Origin: Hyphomonadaceae bacterium
GTDB lineage: Bacteria; Pseudomonadota; Alphaproteobacteria; Caulobacterales; Hyphomonadaceae
Length of the DNA stretch: 64,000 nucleotides
NCBI GenBank assembly: GCA_022844345.1
Contig: JALHLU010000010.1
Coordinates: forward strand, 1 to 64,000
Direction: 5' to 3'
The stretch's first letter is position 1, and every line of letters starts with the position of its first letter. The position numbers and the translations under genes are program-made. Below are positions 17,145 to 26,815 of this stretch, in pieces. The notes under the pieces are model-generated. The model was not told the DNA's origin and made no database searches. It saw only the letters and a program-made list of their open reading frames with translations.

Positions 17145-19129
17145 TGTGGTGAGACCATCTTCCCGTCCCCGCTCTGCCATGAACCTTTGGCCGCTGTATC
17201 GTGGCCCGGCATCGGCAAGTCGAGCATTACATACATTCCCTTGTCGTCACGTCCCATGTCGAGCACCGCGCCGATCGCCGTTGCACGCGTACGCATATTG
17301 GCAACGCCACGGCCCGTTCCGGCCCCATCACCAGCTGTCCCACTACTGATGGCGCCGTCGTCGCGGACCGTGATCCGGACCCGCTCAGCCTCAGTTGGCT
17401 TCGGCTCGATGACAATCCAGATCGTCTTCCCGCCCGAGTGTTTCAGCGCATTGGTGACCGCCTCTTGAAGGATGCGGAACACATGTAACGTTGGACGCGG
17501 CCCGTACTCTGGAAACTCCGTCCCATAGGAGTTTGACCAGTCCAGCCGGAAGCCCGCGCCTTCAATTCTGGGCGCTACGCGGTCATGAAAAAGGGAAAGC
17601 GCGGCGAACAAGGATTCCCCCACAGAATCCATCGATGCTATCATCAAACGCATTTCGTCGATCACCGACTGAAGGCCTTCAGCCATGCGTTCGGGTCTCG
17701 CTTCACCGCGCCGCGCCGCCAGCAGCATCGACATCAACTGGCTGCCCAGTCCATCGTGCATGTCCCTGAGGATACGCTGCCGCTCATCATCATGCGCCTG
17801 CCGCTTGATGAGTTCCCTCTCCCGATCGTGCGCGTTCAGCAGTTCCTGTTCACGCAGTGCGAGACGTTGCGATAGGACCTGATTGATCTGATCGGCCGAC
17901 CGGAACAGCCTTATGCTGCGCGCGAACACGGCAATGGCCAACGACAGGATCAAAAGTGGATTCGTACGGGTAAAGTAGCCCGTTGTCTCCTGCCACAGAT
18001 ACTCGTTAGCGAACTCAAGCACCGCCAACAGCAGTATGAGAACAAAAATGGCCACTTCCCAGTGGCGGTCATCGCCATGCCTGATCATGTGCCAGGCAAG
18101 GATGCCAAGGGTCAGCGCCATGAAGGCCGTACCGACTATGTTGGTGACTTCGCTGATGAAATCGAAGCCTTCGCCAGGGGGCATGCCCCAGAGACTATAC
18201 GCCGTGAGGACAGCAACTAGTCCGAAGGTTGCGAGGCATCCTGCACCAACCCACCGGATTGGCCTTCCGGTCCAGCAATTCGCAAAATTCAGCCATGCGA
18301 GGGGAACCATCGCAGTGACCATGAAGTAGTAGAAGAGCCGTAGCTCACCGCCCATCGGCGGATCAGACCATGAATAGTGATGCGCCTTCAGAGTCCATGC
18401 CAAGATCAGCAGGAATAGCGCAAAGGCAAAACCCTTCGCCTCAGATTGGACGAATAGGATGAAAGCAAACCCCGCCAAGACAAAGCCTGCAACGATGCAG
18501 CTCATCTCGAACGGCCCCAGCAGGAAGGCCTGCCACGCATAGGCTGTCTCGATCTCGTGGCGCGGGCCGAGCACCGGTTTCATTAGATCGAAATACGGCA
18601 TGGCATTACGGACCATGATGTACTCGACTTGATTTACGCCCGCGCGAACGGCGCTCGCGGGTACAAACTCGATGCGCCTCTCGTTACCATGATAGGTGTT
18701 GTTGGGCAGCGTGATCTTCCCGTGCTGCAACACGATCGATCCGTTGATCCGTACCTGGAAGTTATCGACCGACACCTGGGGGAGAAATCCAAGCCCCTCC
18801 TCCGGCACTTCTGGCAGGGTGAACTGAAACCGGAGACCACGGTAGCCGGGGCCACAGCAGTCCCACCAGCCCGGCCCCTCGATAGGTTTGAAGTCAGCTC
18901 CTGCAAGACCTGCAGCATCTGGGGTCGCAAGTTCCGCAGCCTCATAATTGCTGAGTTCGAAACTCGTGTGAGGACCATGCCCCGGGCCGAACAGGATTGG
19001 ATTCAGCAGCAACCAGAACACCGCCTGCACAACGACGATGGCTAGCAGGAGCCTTGCGACAGCCGGAATCCGGTCAGTCGAAAAGGCCTTGCCCTTCTCC
19101 GCTTCGGCTTTGACGTCTCCCCTCGGCAT
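17141..19129 (-). CDS. sensor histidine kinase with 7TM domain (module 1)
   Basis: 662 residues. A first membrane helix (about 22-44) is followed by a periplasmic domain (about 50-195, beta-rich, with a CC pair at 91-92). Seven or so helices (about 205-405), as in 7TMR-DISM sensors, lead into a coiled linker. The HisKA_3 domain carries phospho-acceptor His458 in ILRDMHDGLGSQL, and a HATPase domain follows (about 545-645, N-box EAVTNALKHSGG, G-box TGRGVANMRTRA). It autophosphorylates and passes phosphate to the coupled NarL-type regulator. The signal is unknown; the periplasmic fold could bind a carbohydrate or envelope ligand. The layout is the same as in the kinase at 38233-40173. Confidence 0.9.
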   Translation of the reverse strand: MPRGDVKAEAEKGKAFSTDRIPAVARLLLAIVVVQAVFWLLLNPILFGPGHGPHTSFELSNYEAAELATPDAAGLAGADFKPIEGPGWWDCCGPGYRGLRFQFTLPEVPEEGLGFLPQVSVDNFQVRINGSIVLQHGKITLPNNTYHGNERRIEFVPASAVRAGVNQVEYIMVRNAMPYFDLMKPVLGPRHEIETAYAWQAFLLGPFEMSCIVAGFVLAGFAFILFVQSEAKGFAFALFLLILAWTLKAHHYSWSDPPMGGELRLFYYFMVTAMVPLAWLNFANCWTGRPIRWVGAGCLATFGLVAVLTAYSLWGMPPGEGFDFISEVTNIVGTAFMALTLGILAWHMIRHGDDRHWEVAIFVLILLLAVLEFANEYLWQETTGYFTRTNPLLILSLAIAVFARSIRLFRSADQINQVLSQRLALREQELLNAHDRERELIKRQAHDDERQRILRDMHDGLGSQLMSMLLAARRGEARPERMAEGLQSVIDEMRLMIASMDSVGESLFAALSLFHDRVAPRIEGAGFRLDWSNSYGTEFPEYGPRPTLHVFRILQEAVTNALKHSGGKTIWIVIEPKPTEAERVRITVRDDGAISSGTAGDGAGTGRGVANMRTRATAIGAVLDMGRDDKGMYVMLDLPMPGHDTAAKGSWQSGDGKMVSPQ

Positions 19130-19171
19130 TCCCAGTCGGGACCTCTAAGCGACAGCCTCCCCCCGGCGGGA

Positions 19172-19185
19172 GCCATATTCATGGC
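19172..19185. promoter_or_regulatory. module-1 palindrome, kinase-proximal copy
   Basis: GCCATA-TT-CATGGC, 43 bases upstream of the kinase start codon. It has one mismatch from perfect symmetry and is flanked by ATT. It shares its pattern with the sites at 16334 and 19207, which suggests autoregulation of the two-component operon. Confidence 0.6.
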
Positions 19186-19206
19186 ATTATCAGGCTGCCG
19201 CCAATA

Positions 19207-19220
19207 GCCATATACATGGC
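19207..19220. promoter_or_regulatory. module-1 palindrome, distal copy
   Basis: GCCATA-TA-CATGGC, centred 35 bases from the copy at 19172. The two half-site arrays make a tandem pair. From here the autotransporter start is 350 bases away, so control of that gene by this copy is possible but not shown. Confidence 0.6.
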
Positions 19221-19506
19221 ATACAAGCCAACCGATCATCTACGAAGCGCTGTCGCTTCGGAACGCTCAGGGCCGACTTAAATTGACGCAAGAGGTTCCG
19301 GCCAACCGCGACTTCCAGATGCTGGTTCGCATGCGTCTGGCGCCACAGTCGGCGCAGCATCAGGTCGAATTCAGGCAGCAGATGCCCCCCGGCCAGAGCC
19401 TTGAGGCAGCCTGCCGCTAGCGCAACGGGGCTCAACAGCCCTGATCGTGTGTGTCCTGCAGCACATACTGCCTTGGACGCTCGCCGAACCATACCTGTGG
19501 CATGCC

Positions 19507-19524
19507 GCGACCGAATTCGGTCGC
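19507..19524. promoter_or_regulatory. 18-bp palindrome before autotransporter 1
   Basis: GCGACCGAATTCGGTCGC is a perfect 18-base palindrome ending 45 bases before the autotransporter start codon. It could be an operator or a hairpin in the 5' leader. It does not match the GCCATA palindromes of the same module. Confidence 0.5.
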
Positions 19525-19569
19525 CTACGCTCCCTTTGATCGCAACGTAGCGCCATCAAGGGGACTCGC

Positions 19570-22500
19570 ATGACAGCCAAGATACACAACAAGTTTGGAC
19601 TTCGCCTGCTTGGGGCGGGTGTGTCGATGATTGCGGTCAGCGCTGGAGCCGAGGCGAATGCGACATGCGTTCTGACCGGCAACGGAACGCTCGCCAGCAT
19701 CGGGCCGAGCTCCGCAGTGAACTGCACAGCCACCACCACGGGGGCGACGCTATCCACGACCTCCAACGCCCAGAGCAATGTCTTCGTCATCATTCAAGCT
19801 GACTCGTTGCTCGACAGCAGCAGCTTAACGATGCAGGGCGGGGGCGATCAGATCATCCTGGCCGGGGCGCCAGCGAATACAGCTGGCCCGGGCGTGATCA
19901 CCGATTCCAACATCACTCTCTCCGGCGCGAACTCCGTACTTTCCCTTCGTTCAAGCGCCTTCCCCGGGGTCGGCGGACAAGTGTCAAATAGCGGATCCCA
20001 AGTCCTCCTGATTTCCGGCGCCAATACACTTGTCGATATCCAGCAGAACGCCCGGATGACTGTAGCTCAGCCGATGCAGTTTACAGGAACCGGCAGTGAG
20101 TTGCGCATCACGGGCGGATCATTGGGCGCTGGCGGAACATATACGGGCTTTCTCGCCGAAGGCGGCGCCGGTGCAAACATATTTGCCCTGCGTGGCGAAC
20201 TCTTGGGCCGGCAGACGGCCGGCATCGTGCAAGCCATTGATGGCGGCGGCGGCGCAGATATCTTCATTTTCGACGGAGCGACGTTGTTTTCCGAGGTCAA
20301 CAACGCCGCCAACACAACATTTTTCTTCAATGGTGGGGCCGGAGCAGACATCCTGGATCTGACGGGCGAAAACACCACTCTCACTAACTTCAACACAACC
20401 GGAATCGAAACCCTCAACAAAACCGGGGCCGGCCGGTTCGATCTCAGGGGAACTCACGACTTTACCGCAATCAACGTCACAGGATCCGGAGCAATCCTCG
20501 GCGTTACAGGAGGAGTTGCTTCGCTCGGAACATCGAACGCAGCAATTGACATCGATGCGGGGGCATTTCTTATCCTCAATCAGAATGCCCCTGGCGCACT
20601 GACACAGAGTCTTTCCGGCGCCGGAACACTCGTCAAGGAAGGGGTTGGAAACCTGACTCTGGGGCAGGCGAACAACGGATTTAGCGGTCGCCTAGACGTC
20701 TCAAGTGGCGCCGCAACCATTATACACTCCGACGCGCTCGGCACCGGATCCATTACTCTCAACGGAATCCTGAATGTCGGCGACATCGAGCTCACAAACA
20801 ACATTACGGGCGGCAGCGGCACGGTCGTCAAATCGGGCGCAGGCGTAACCACCCTCGGGGGCGTAAACCTTCATGGCGACACCGAGATCAATGACGGTCG
20901 CCTGATCGCCACCGGGATCACTGCCCTTGGCCGTGGAAGCGTCACTCTCGCGGCGGGCTCAATCCTCGAGATCGACCAGGCGACCAACGCATCCGGGAAT
21001 GGAATTATCGTCGGCGCAGGTTCGCTTGTGAAATCGGGCTTGGGCGATCTCACGCTCATCAACGCCGGGTGCTGTAACCTCACCGCTTTCAGCGGCGGCA
21101 CATCGATTACTGGCGGGCGTCTGATCCTGGGCGCGTCTTCAAGCGGCGCAGGACTCGGCGCCGGCAACATCGACATCAGCGCCGGGGCCGCATTCCAGCT
21201 CAGCGCGCACACCGTCGCCAACTCGATTACCGGTGCAGGCGCTGTCGAAAAAGGATCGACCGGCGTGGGCGTACTGACCGGAACCAACACGCACACGGGG
21301 GGCACCAATGTGCTCGCCGGCACGCTGCAGGTTGCATCAGCCGCGCCGCTTGGCGCCGGCGTAATCAACATATCGAGCGGGGCCACATTCGATATCGCGA
21401 ACGGATCCTCCATGGTCCTCGCCAACGCAGTCGCGGGCGCGGGAACCTTCGACAAAACCGGCGCTGGCGACCTCATCCTGTCGTCGGCCAACTCGGGACT
21501 TACTGGCACAACGCGCATTTCGGCCGGTCGGATAATCCTCAACGACGGAGGTGCGCTTGGGACCAGCGTCGTCATCAACAATGCGCAGCTGCGATTGGGC
21601 GACATCGCGTTGGCCAATGTCATTTCGGGATCCGGCACCGTTGAGAAGACATCTTCCGGCATCGGCACGATGTCTGGCGCCAACACCTATACTGGCGGGA
21701 CAAGTGTCGCCAATGGCACGCTTCGCGTGACCGGGACAACATCACTTGGAACTGGTGCAGTTAGTGTGGCCGGCGGCGCCTCGTTGAATTTCGACCATGC
21801 CCTCAGTGGCGCCGTCTCTGGCGCAATCACGGGCGCAGGAAACGTCACCAAGACTGGCGCAGGAACAACAACACTTTCGGGCGCGAATACCTTCTCGGGC
21901 GGCCTCAGTATCCAGCAGGGCGTGCTCGAAGTCACCACTGGCGCAGCGCTCAGTACTGGAACGGTTTCCGTCTCCAGCGGAGCAAGCTTGCGCTTCAACA
22001 ACGCGACCGACACACAACTTGCCAATGTGATCAGCGGCGCCGGAGCCATCGTGAAGACGGGCGCAGGAACGACTGAATTCCTCACCACCAACACCTACGC
22101 GGGCGGAACCGATATTCAGCAAGGCGCGATCCGCATCACTGATATCGCCCAACTGGGAACCGGCGCCATCAGCGTTCAGTCGGGTGCGGCGATTGATTTT
22201 TCGGTCTCAGGTACTGCCACGCTGAACCAAACAATTTCCGGCGCGGGACTCATGCGCAAGTCCAACACCGGAGAACTGACCCTGCTCGGAAACACCTTGA
22301 CCGGAGGTGTCGATATCACTCAGGGCCAAGTGCGCGTTACGGAATCAACCGCTCTCGGCTCCGGCGCCGTAACCGCCTCGTCAGGTGCGACGCTTGTCAT
22401 CGACAACACTTCTACCGACTTATTCTCGACGTCGCTGTCTGGCGGAGGCGCGTTCGCCAAGAACGGCGCTGGCGATCTCATCCTGAGCAACCAGAACGAC

Positions 22501-24669
22501 TATTCAGGCGGCACGACCATTTCAGCCGGGCGGATCATCCTCAACAATGGCAGCGCGCTGGGCTCAGGCGCTGTTGTGAACGACGCCGCGCTTCGGATCG
22601 GCAACGTAACTGTGGCCAATGCGATCCTGGGCGCTGGAACGCTGGAGAAAACGTCTTCTGGCCTGGGTGTTGTGTCGGGCGTAAACACCTTTACGGGTGG
22701 AACGACGGTCGCCGACGGCACTCTCCGCGCCGACGGGTCTTCTGCGCTTGGGACTGGCAGCGTCGCAATTGCGTCAGGCGCCACACTCAATCTCAACATC
22801 GCGGGCGCAGGCCAGATGGCAAATATGGTATCAGGCGCCGGCGCACTGGTGAAGTCGGGGACGGGCGATCTTGCACTCAATGGCTCGGCGGCGGCGCGCA
22901 CGGGGCTCACCACCATCTCGGCGGGACGCCTGATTGTAAATCGCAGCGATGCCCTGGGCAGTGGCGCAGTCGCAAACAACGCCTCACTCCGCCTGGGCGA
23001 TATCGTATTTGCAAACGCCGTCAGTGGCGCCGGGTCTGTGGAGAAGACTTCTTCGGGCGTTGGCACGCTGTCTGGCATCAACACACATACGGGAGGCACG
23101 ATCGTATCCGCAGGAACCTTGCGTACCACCGCCTTGTCGGCTCTTGGAACCGGCGCACTGAGTGTCGCAAGCGGCGCGACGTTCGAGTTCGACACGGCGA
23201 CGGATGTAGCCTTTGGCCTCGGTGTCTCTGGCCCAGGTACGTTTCGCAAGCTTGGCCTCGGCGCGTTGACATTCTCAAACCCGGTTTCCATCGGGATGCT
23301 GGACGTCAACAGCGGGCGCGTACGCGTCAGCGCGGCTCTCACTGGAAACGCTGCGGTCGCTTCAGGCGCAACGCTGAATGGCGGCGGGTCTATAAGCGGG
23401 TCACTCGCCAATAGTGGCATTGTGGCTCCCGGCAACTCCATCGGAGTCCTCAGTGTCGGCGGCGACTTCACTCAAACCGCGAGCGGCGTTCTCGAGATCG
23501 AGTTCGACACCGCTGGCGGCCGAATGGACCTCCTGCAGGTGGGTGGACGCGCGACACTCGATGGCACAGTAAGATTTATTTCAACCGACGCGACCGAAGC
23601 ATTCGGCGGCACGTTCCTGAACGCCACTGGCGGAATTTCCGGGCAATTCGACAGCGTCGAAGTTCACGGGGCCACACTGCCAGTAACCGTACTCTATGGA
23701 CCATCGACGAGCACCATCGCGCCCACAGTGCTGTCGGCCCGACCATCGACTTTCAACAGCCAACTTCTTGCCGCCAGCGACACGTCTTTCGCCTTCATCG
23801 AAGGCGTTGCGGGCCGTCGCGATGAAGCTGTCGTCAGGAACGGCCTTTGGTTCGATACCTTCGCCGCCGAGGCGGCGCGAGACGCGCATGGAAGCACGCT
23901 CGGCTATGATCACTCCAGCAACGGATTTGCTATAGGCGGGGCAGCCGAAACCAACGCAGTCGGGTTATCGCTCGGCGGAGCGATCAGCTGGTCCACCTCT
24001 GACATCGATCTCGAAGAGCGGGCCGGCGGCGGCACGCAGGAGAGCCTGATGCTGGCGGCATACCTCTCCTACGAGGCGGGCGCCACGCGCTGGACCGGCG
24101 GACTTTTTTTTGGAGAAACGGACCAGCAAACGGTTCGGAATGTGTCCTTCAACTCCGTCACGACGTCGATTGGCGGAGAGACAAATTCCGGGCTGTTTGG
24201 CGCCTTTGCTTCGCTTGACCAGGAGCTAGGTGGATGGGCGGACTGGACATTGTCGGGACAGCTGAACGTGGACTACCTTCAGCAGACGCAGGATGCGTAT
24301 GTCGAGAGCGGATCGAGCCCGTTGCGTCTGGCGGTTAAGGAGCGTGGGTTCGATAGCTACCAGGTAGAGGCGCTTGTCGAGAGCGAGCGCTCCTTTGCTC
24401 TCGGCAATGGCCAGACAATAACGCCCCGCTTCGGCGTGGGCGTGGGACAGACGATCGCGGGTGGAAGCCGGGTCATTCCCGTCCAGTTCGCAGCCAGCGG
24501 CGCCAGCGTTGCGTTGCAGGGTGATACGCGTGAAGTCACTCAGGCGCTCGCGAGCGCAAGTGTTGCCTGGCAAATGTCGGGGAACGCCGCTTTGACGCTC
24601 GACTACAATGGCCGGTTCGGGGATGCATCGAGCCATCTGGCGCGCCTCGGCGTCGCGTTCCAGTTCTAG
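19570..24669 (+). CDS. autotransporter with beta-strand repeats (module 1)
   Basis: 1699 residues. A signal peptide (about 1-32, ending AEANA) is followed at once by a Cys pair about 23 residues apart (ATCVLTG... AVNCTA). The passenger (about 60-1400) contains some fifteen autotransporter-associated repeats of the form GAGxLxKxGxGxxTLSGxNTxTGGTxVxxGTLxV, predicting a long beta-helix. A C-terminal autotransporter barrel (about 1430-1699) ends in Phe (LGVAFQF). It is exported to the cell surface by type V secretion; adhesin or surface matrix are the usual roles. AGGGG precedes the ATG. The barrel and the linker VLSARPSTFNSQLLAASD are near-identical in style to the 32516-37411 protein, so the two are paralogues. 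Confidence 0.9.
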   Translation: MTAKIHNKFGLRLLGAGVSMIAVSAGAEANATCVLTGNGTLASIGPSSAVNCTATTTGATLSTTSNAQSNVFVIIQADSLLDSSSLTMQGGGDQIILAGAPANTAGPGVITDSNITLSGANSVLSLRSSAFPGVGGQVSNSGSQVLLISGANTLVDIQQNARMTVAQPMQFTGTGSELRITGGSLGAGGTYTGFLAEGGAGANIFALRGELLGRQTAGIVQAIDGGGGADIFIFDGATLFSEVNNAANTTFFFNGGAGADILDLTGENTTLTNFNTTGIETLNKTGAGRFDLRGTHDFTAINVTGSGAILGVTGGVASLGTSNAAIDIDAGAFLILNQNAPGALTQSLSGAGTLVKEGVGNLTLGQANNGFSGRLDVSSGAATIIHSDALGTGSITLNGILNVGDIELTNNITGGSGTVVKSGAGVTTLGGVNLHGDTEINDGRLIATGITALGRGSVTLAAGSILEIDQATNASGNGIIVGAGSLVKSGLGDLTLINAGCCNLTAFSGGTSITGGRLILGASSSGAGLGAGNIDISAGAAFQLSAHTVANSITGAGAVEKGSTGVGVLTGTNTHTGGTNVLAGTLQVASAAPLGAGVINISSGATFDIANGSSMVLANAVAGAGTFDKTGAGDLILSSANSGLTGTTRISAGRIILNDGGALGTSVVINNAQLRLGDIALANVISGSGTVEKTSSGIGTMSGANTYTGGTSVANGTLRVTGTTSLGTGAVSVAGGASLNFDHALSGAVSGAITGAGNVTKTGAGTTTLSGANTFSGGLSIQQGVLEVTTGAALSTGTVSVSSGASLRFNNATDTQLANVISGAGAIVKTGAGTTEFLTTNTYAGGTDIQQGAIRITDIAQLGTGAISVQSGAAIDFSVSGTATLNQTISGAGLMRKSNTGELTLLGNTLTGGVDITQGQVRVTESTALGSGAVTASSGATLVIDNTSTDLFSTSLSGGGAFAKNGAGDLILSNQNDYSGGTTISAGRIILNNGSALGSGAVVNDAALRIGNVTVANAILGAGTLEKTSSGLGVVSGVNTFTGGTTVADGTLRADGSSALGTGSVAIASGATLNLNIAGAGQMANMVSGAGALVKSGTGDLALNGSAAARTGLTTISAGRLIVNRSDALGSGAVANNASLRLGDIVFANAVSGAGSVEKTSSGVGTLSGINTHTGGTIVSAGTLRTTALSALGTGALSVASGATFEFDTATDVAFGLGVSGPGTFRKLGLGALTFSNPVSIGMLDVNSGRVRVSAALTGNAAVASGATLNGGGSISGSLANSGIVAPGNSIGVLSVGGDFTQTASGVLEIEFDTAGGRMDLLQVGGRATLDGTVRFISTDATEAFGGTFLNATGGISGQFDSVEVHGATLPVTVLYGPSTSTIAPTVLSARPSTFNSQLLAASDTSFAFIEGVAGRRDEAVVRNGLWFDTFAAEAARDAHGSTLGYDHSSNGFAIGGAAETNAVGLSLGGAISWSTSDIDLEERAGGGTQESLMLAAYLSYEAGATRWTGGLFFGETDQQTVRNVSFNSVTTSIGGETNSGLFGAFASLDQELGGWADWTLSGQLNVDYLQQTQDAYVESGSSPLRLAVKERGFDSYQVEALVESERSFALGNGQTITPRFGVGVGQTIAGGSRVIPVQFAASGASVALQGDTREVTQALASASVAWQMSGNAALTLDYNGRFGDASSHLARLGVAFQF

Positions 24670-24714
24670 GTCCAATCGGTATTCAGGTTGATCTGTCTAC
24701 GACGCGTGATAGGC

Positions 24715-24744
24715 GGGGCTCCAGATTCCTCAATCTGGAGCCCC
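24715..24744 (+). terminator. hairpin after autotransporter 1
   Basis: Perfect 13-bp stem (GGGGCTCCAGATT with AATCTGGAGCCCC) and a four-base loop, 46 bases after the stop codon. No run of T follows, so it is a strong hairpin but not a textbook intrinsic terminator. Confidence 0.65.
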
Positions 24745-24791
24745 GTGAGAACCGCCAGATTAGCTCGGCGCAGGTTTGCTTGAGTTCGAGA

Positions 24792-25165
24792 TCAACAAAC
24801 CACCAGGCAGGTTCGCGCGCTGCGTTGAACAGGGCCTTCGCTTTTCAGTTCGGACACGACAGCCTGGATACTCTGCCGCGTGACGCCGAAGCAGGCGGCG
24901 ATGTCCGACTGCGTGAGTGGTATCGTGATGGCCCGCCATCCCTCATCAGCAGGGGCCGAACTGGTGTACGCGAGGTTCTGGAGCGCCATTTGCACCAGCT
25001 GCCGCAATGGGAGACTTTCCCTGAGCTCGCGATTGCGCACGGTTCGGGACAGTGAAAGCGCGAATTTTCTGCACAGAGCCTCTGGGATCTCGCTGTAACG
25101 GGGATAGAGCTCCCAGAAGTCGGAGCGTTGTCCGGCGTCAGCGGCCGCATGGAGGAGACAATATG
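24792..25165 (-). pseudogene. Crp/Fnr-family regulator, C-terminal remnant
   Basis: On the minus strand one frame reads YCLLHAADAGQRSDFWELYPRYSEIPEALCRKFALSLSRTV onward to a clear Crp-type helix-turn-helix, PLTQSDIAACFGVTRQSIQAVVSELKSEG. An in-frame TAA stands just upstream near 25167, and the cyclic-nucleotide-binding N-terminal half is not found. The C-terminus stops early (CLVVC). A GTG-initiated 82-residue helix-turn-helix peptide could still be made, but decay of a full-length regulator is likelier. Confidence 0.7.
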
Positions 25166-25167
25166 TT

Positions 25168-25651
25168 TAGCTGTCGTTCGGATCAGATCTAGTCCCTTGC
25201 GGCACCAATTCACACGCACTGCCCTTAATCCGGGAGCCAGGCTGGCGGAGCCCGCATGACGCTCAGAGCACAAAACTCGTCCCTTGCGGTCGCAATCGCG
25301 CAACCCGCCCTCAACTTGAGAGACCAGCTAGCAGGACAAAGCCTGCCGTTGAGATCGCCGACCAAAACAGACCCTCTTGCCGGCTCCGGAAAATCACTGG
25401 TAGGGCGCGCATGCACTGCCGGTATCCTTCCTTCCACGCCGACAAGCAAAGCTGCTTGATCAAATGATCCGGGCAGCTCCCAAGTTCGTAGCACCATGCA
25501 TTGTCTCAGGAACGGGACTGCGCGCAACGGCACGCGCGGATGTCCCTGCCCTAACGACATGGACACGCTCCGATTGAATCGGTTCAACGACCGTGACCTT
25601 GTTGGACATAGCTGATGACTCACTCGCTCAACTGTTGCCTTGAGGCCGCCA
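25168..25651. other. intergenic stretch, nothing recognised
   Basis: About 480 bases with only short, non-family open frames on either strand. It presumably carries the lost 5' part of the Crp-like gene beyond recognition and the promoter of the hydrolase at 25652. Confidence 0.4.
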
Positions 25652-26815
25652 ATGATCGCCAAGTCCGTCTCTGATTTTGTTTGCCTGGGCATTGTCGCAG
25701 TTGGGCTCGTGCTCCCTGGTTGCGCAACATCCGCAAGTGAGGACAAGCCGAGCGCCAACACAGCACAGATCTATACTGACAGAGGTTCGTTCGAGGTCGG
25801 GGTGACCACGCTAAGCCTCAACGACCGAAAGATTGAAGTATACTACCCCGCCGCACCGGGTGCGGCGATCGGCAGGGCGAACGAAGTTTATCTTCAGACC
25901 GACCCATTGCCGCCGATGCTGAAGGGCCTGTCCGCGAGAATCCCGGCCGAGGTCGATCTCAAGGTCTCTGTGCCCGCCTTCCGTGATGCTCCCTCTGCCA
26001 GCGGCCGAAGCTACCCCTTGGTGATTTTCTCTCATGGAGCCGGAGGCTGGCGCAGCGGCCATGGCACGCTGCTGTCGGGCATCGCTTCGTGGGGCTTTGT
26101 GGTGGCCTCAGTGGATTTCCCTGAGTATGGATTCTCCTCGTTCGCTGGCGGCGGCGGCCGCGATATGGCGACCCGCCGCGCCACCAGCGCCGCGGCAGTC
26201 GAGGCTGCGCTCGACCTTCTAGACAGCGCGACTCGGTCGCCAGCAGGGCCGCTGACCGATATGATCGACATGTCCAGAATAGCGGCAATGGGACATTCCG
26301 CCGGCGGAGGAACGATGTTCGCACAGATCGACAATCCGCGGATCGATACCATTATCGGTTGGGCGCCCGTGCCACCGCAGGGACCTGGAACAACAAGCAA
26401 GCCTACGTTCATCATCGCGGCCGAGACAGATTCTGGAATTCCCGTCTCAACGCTTGTATCGGCCTACGACTCCCTGAAAGCACCCAAACGCTTGGCGATT
26501 GTTTCAGGCATGGGCCACAACGCCTTCAGCGACTCCTGCCTCGCGATCCACAGCGGCAACGACCTTATTTCTGCAGCGAAGGAGATCGGGCTTCCTGTGC
26601 CTGCTCCTCTTCTGGACCTGGCGCTGAACGGCTGCCGACCGGAGGACCTCGACACGGAAACGGGATGGGCCATCATTCAGCACCTGACCGTGGCTCAGCT
26701 CACCTTCAGCCTCGGTCTTCCGGGCGCATCTCCGACGATCGAAAAAGAGCTTGGCCCACGCTTTGGCAGGACGACATTTGAGCTACGCGACACCCAAAGT
26801 GATCTCAAGCCATAG
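25652..26815 (+). CDS. lipoprotein alpha/beta hydrolase
   Basis: 387 residues from the ATG at 25652, preceded by TTGAGG; a TTG 12 bases earlier is an alternative. A signal peptide with lipobox (GLVLPGC) predicts anchoring in the envelope. The alpha/beta-hydrolase fold shows oxyanion HGAGG (FSHGAGGWRSGH), nucleophile Ser in GHSAGGG and catalytic His in SGMGHNAFSD. The sequence is of the dienelactone hydrolase/PAF-acetylhydrolase-like group, which also includes polyester hydrolases. The substrate is likely an ester but is unknown. It is monocistronic, flanked by about 480 and 510 bases without genes. Confidence 0.78.
   Translation: MIAKSVSDFVCLGIVAVGLVLPGCATSASEDKPSANTAQIYTDRGSFEVGVTTLSLNDRKIEVYYPAAPGAAIGRANEVYLQTDPLPPMLKGLSARIPAEVDLKVSVPAFRDAPSASGRSYPLVIFSHGAGGWRSGHGTLLSGIASWGFVVASVDFPEYGFSSFAGGGGRDMATRRATSAAAVEAALDLLDSATRSPAGPLTDMIDMSRIAAMGHSAGGGTMFAQIDNPRIDTIIGWAPVPPQGPGTTSKPTFIIAAETDSGIPVSTLVSAYDSLKAPKRLAIVSGMGHNAFSDSCLAIHSGNDLISAAKEIGLPVPAPLLDLALNGCRPEDLDTETGWAIIQHLTVAQLTFSLGLPGASPTIEKELGPRFGRTTFELRDTQSDLKP

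Larger units (their letters stand above)
19130..19569. other. 440-base intergenic promoter region
   Basis: Separates the kinase operon (leftward) from autotransporter 1 (rightward). It holds two copies of the module-1 palindrome near the kinase and an 18-bp perfect palindrome near the autotransporter. No convincing gene is present between them. Confidence 0.6.

Noticed and set aside
19190-19492. Possible 100-residue gene on the minus strand before autotransporter 1
   Set aside because: No family resemblance or ribosome site, and it overlaps the regulatory region with palindromes.
21687-23471. Long minus-strand open frames opposite autotransporter 1
   Set aside because: They are proline/alanine-rich mirror images of the repeat-coding strand in GC-rich DNA, with no family features or ribosome sites.
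19800-24000. Repeated units resembling a direct-repeat array
   Set aside because: They are degenerate protein-coding repeats of the autotransporter passenger, not identical spaced repeats, so not a CRISPR array.
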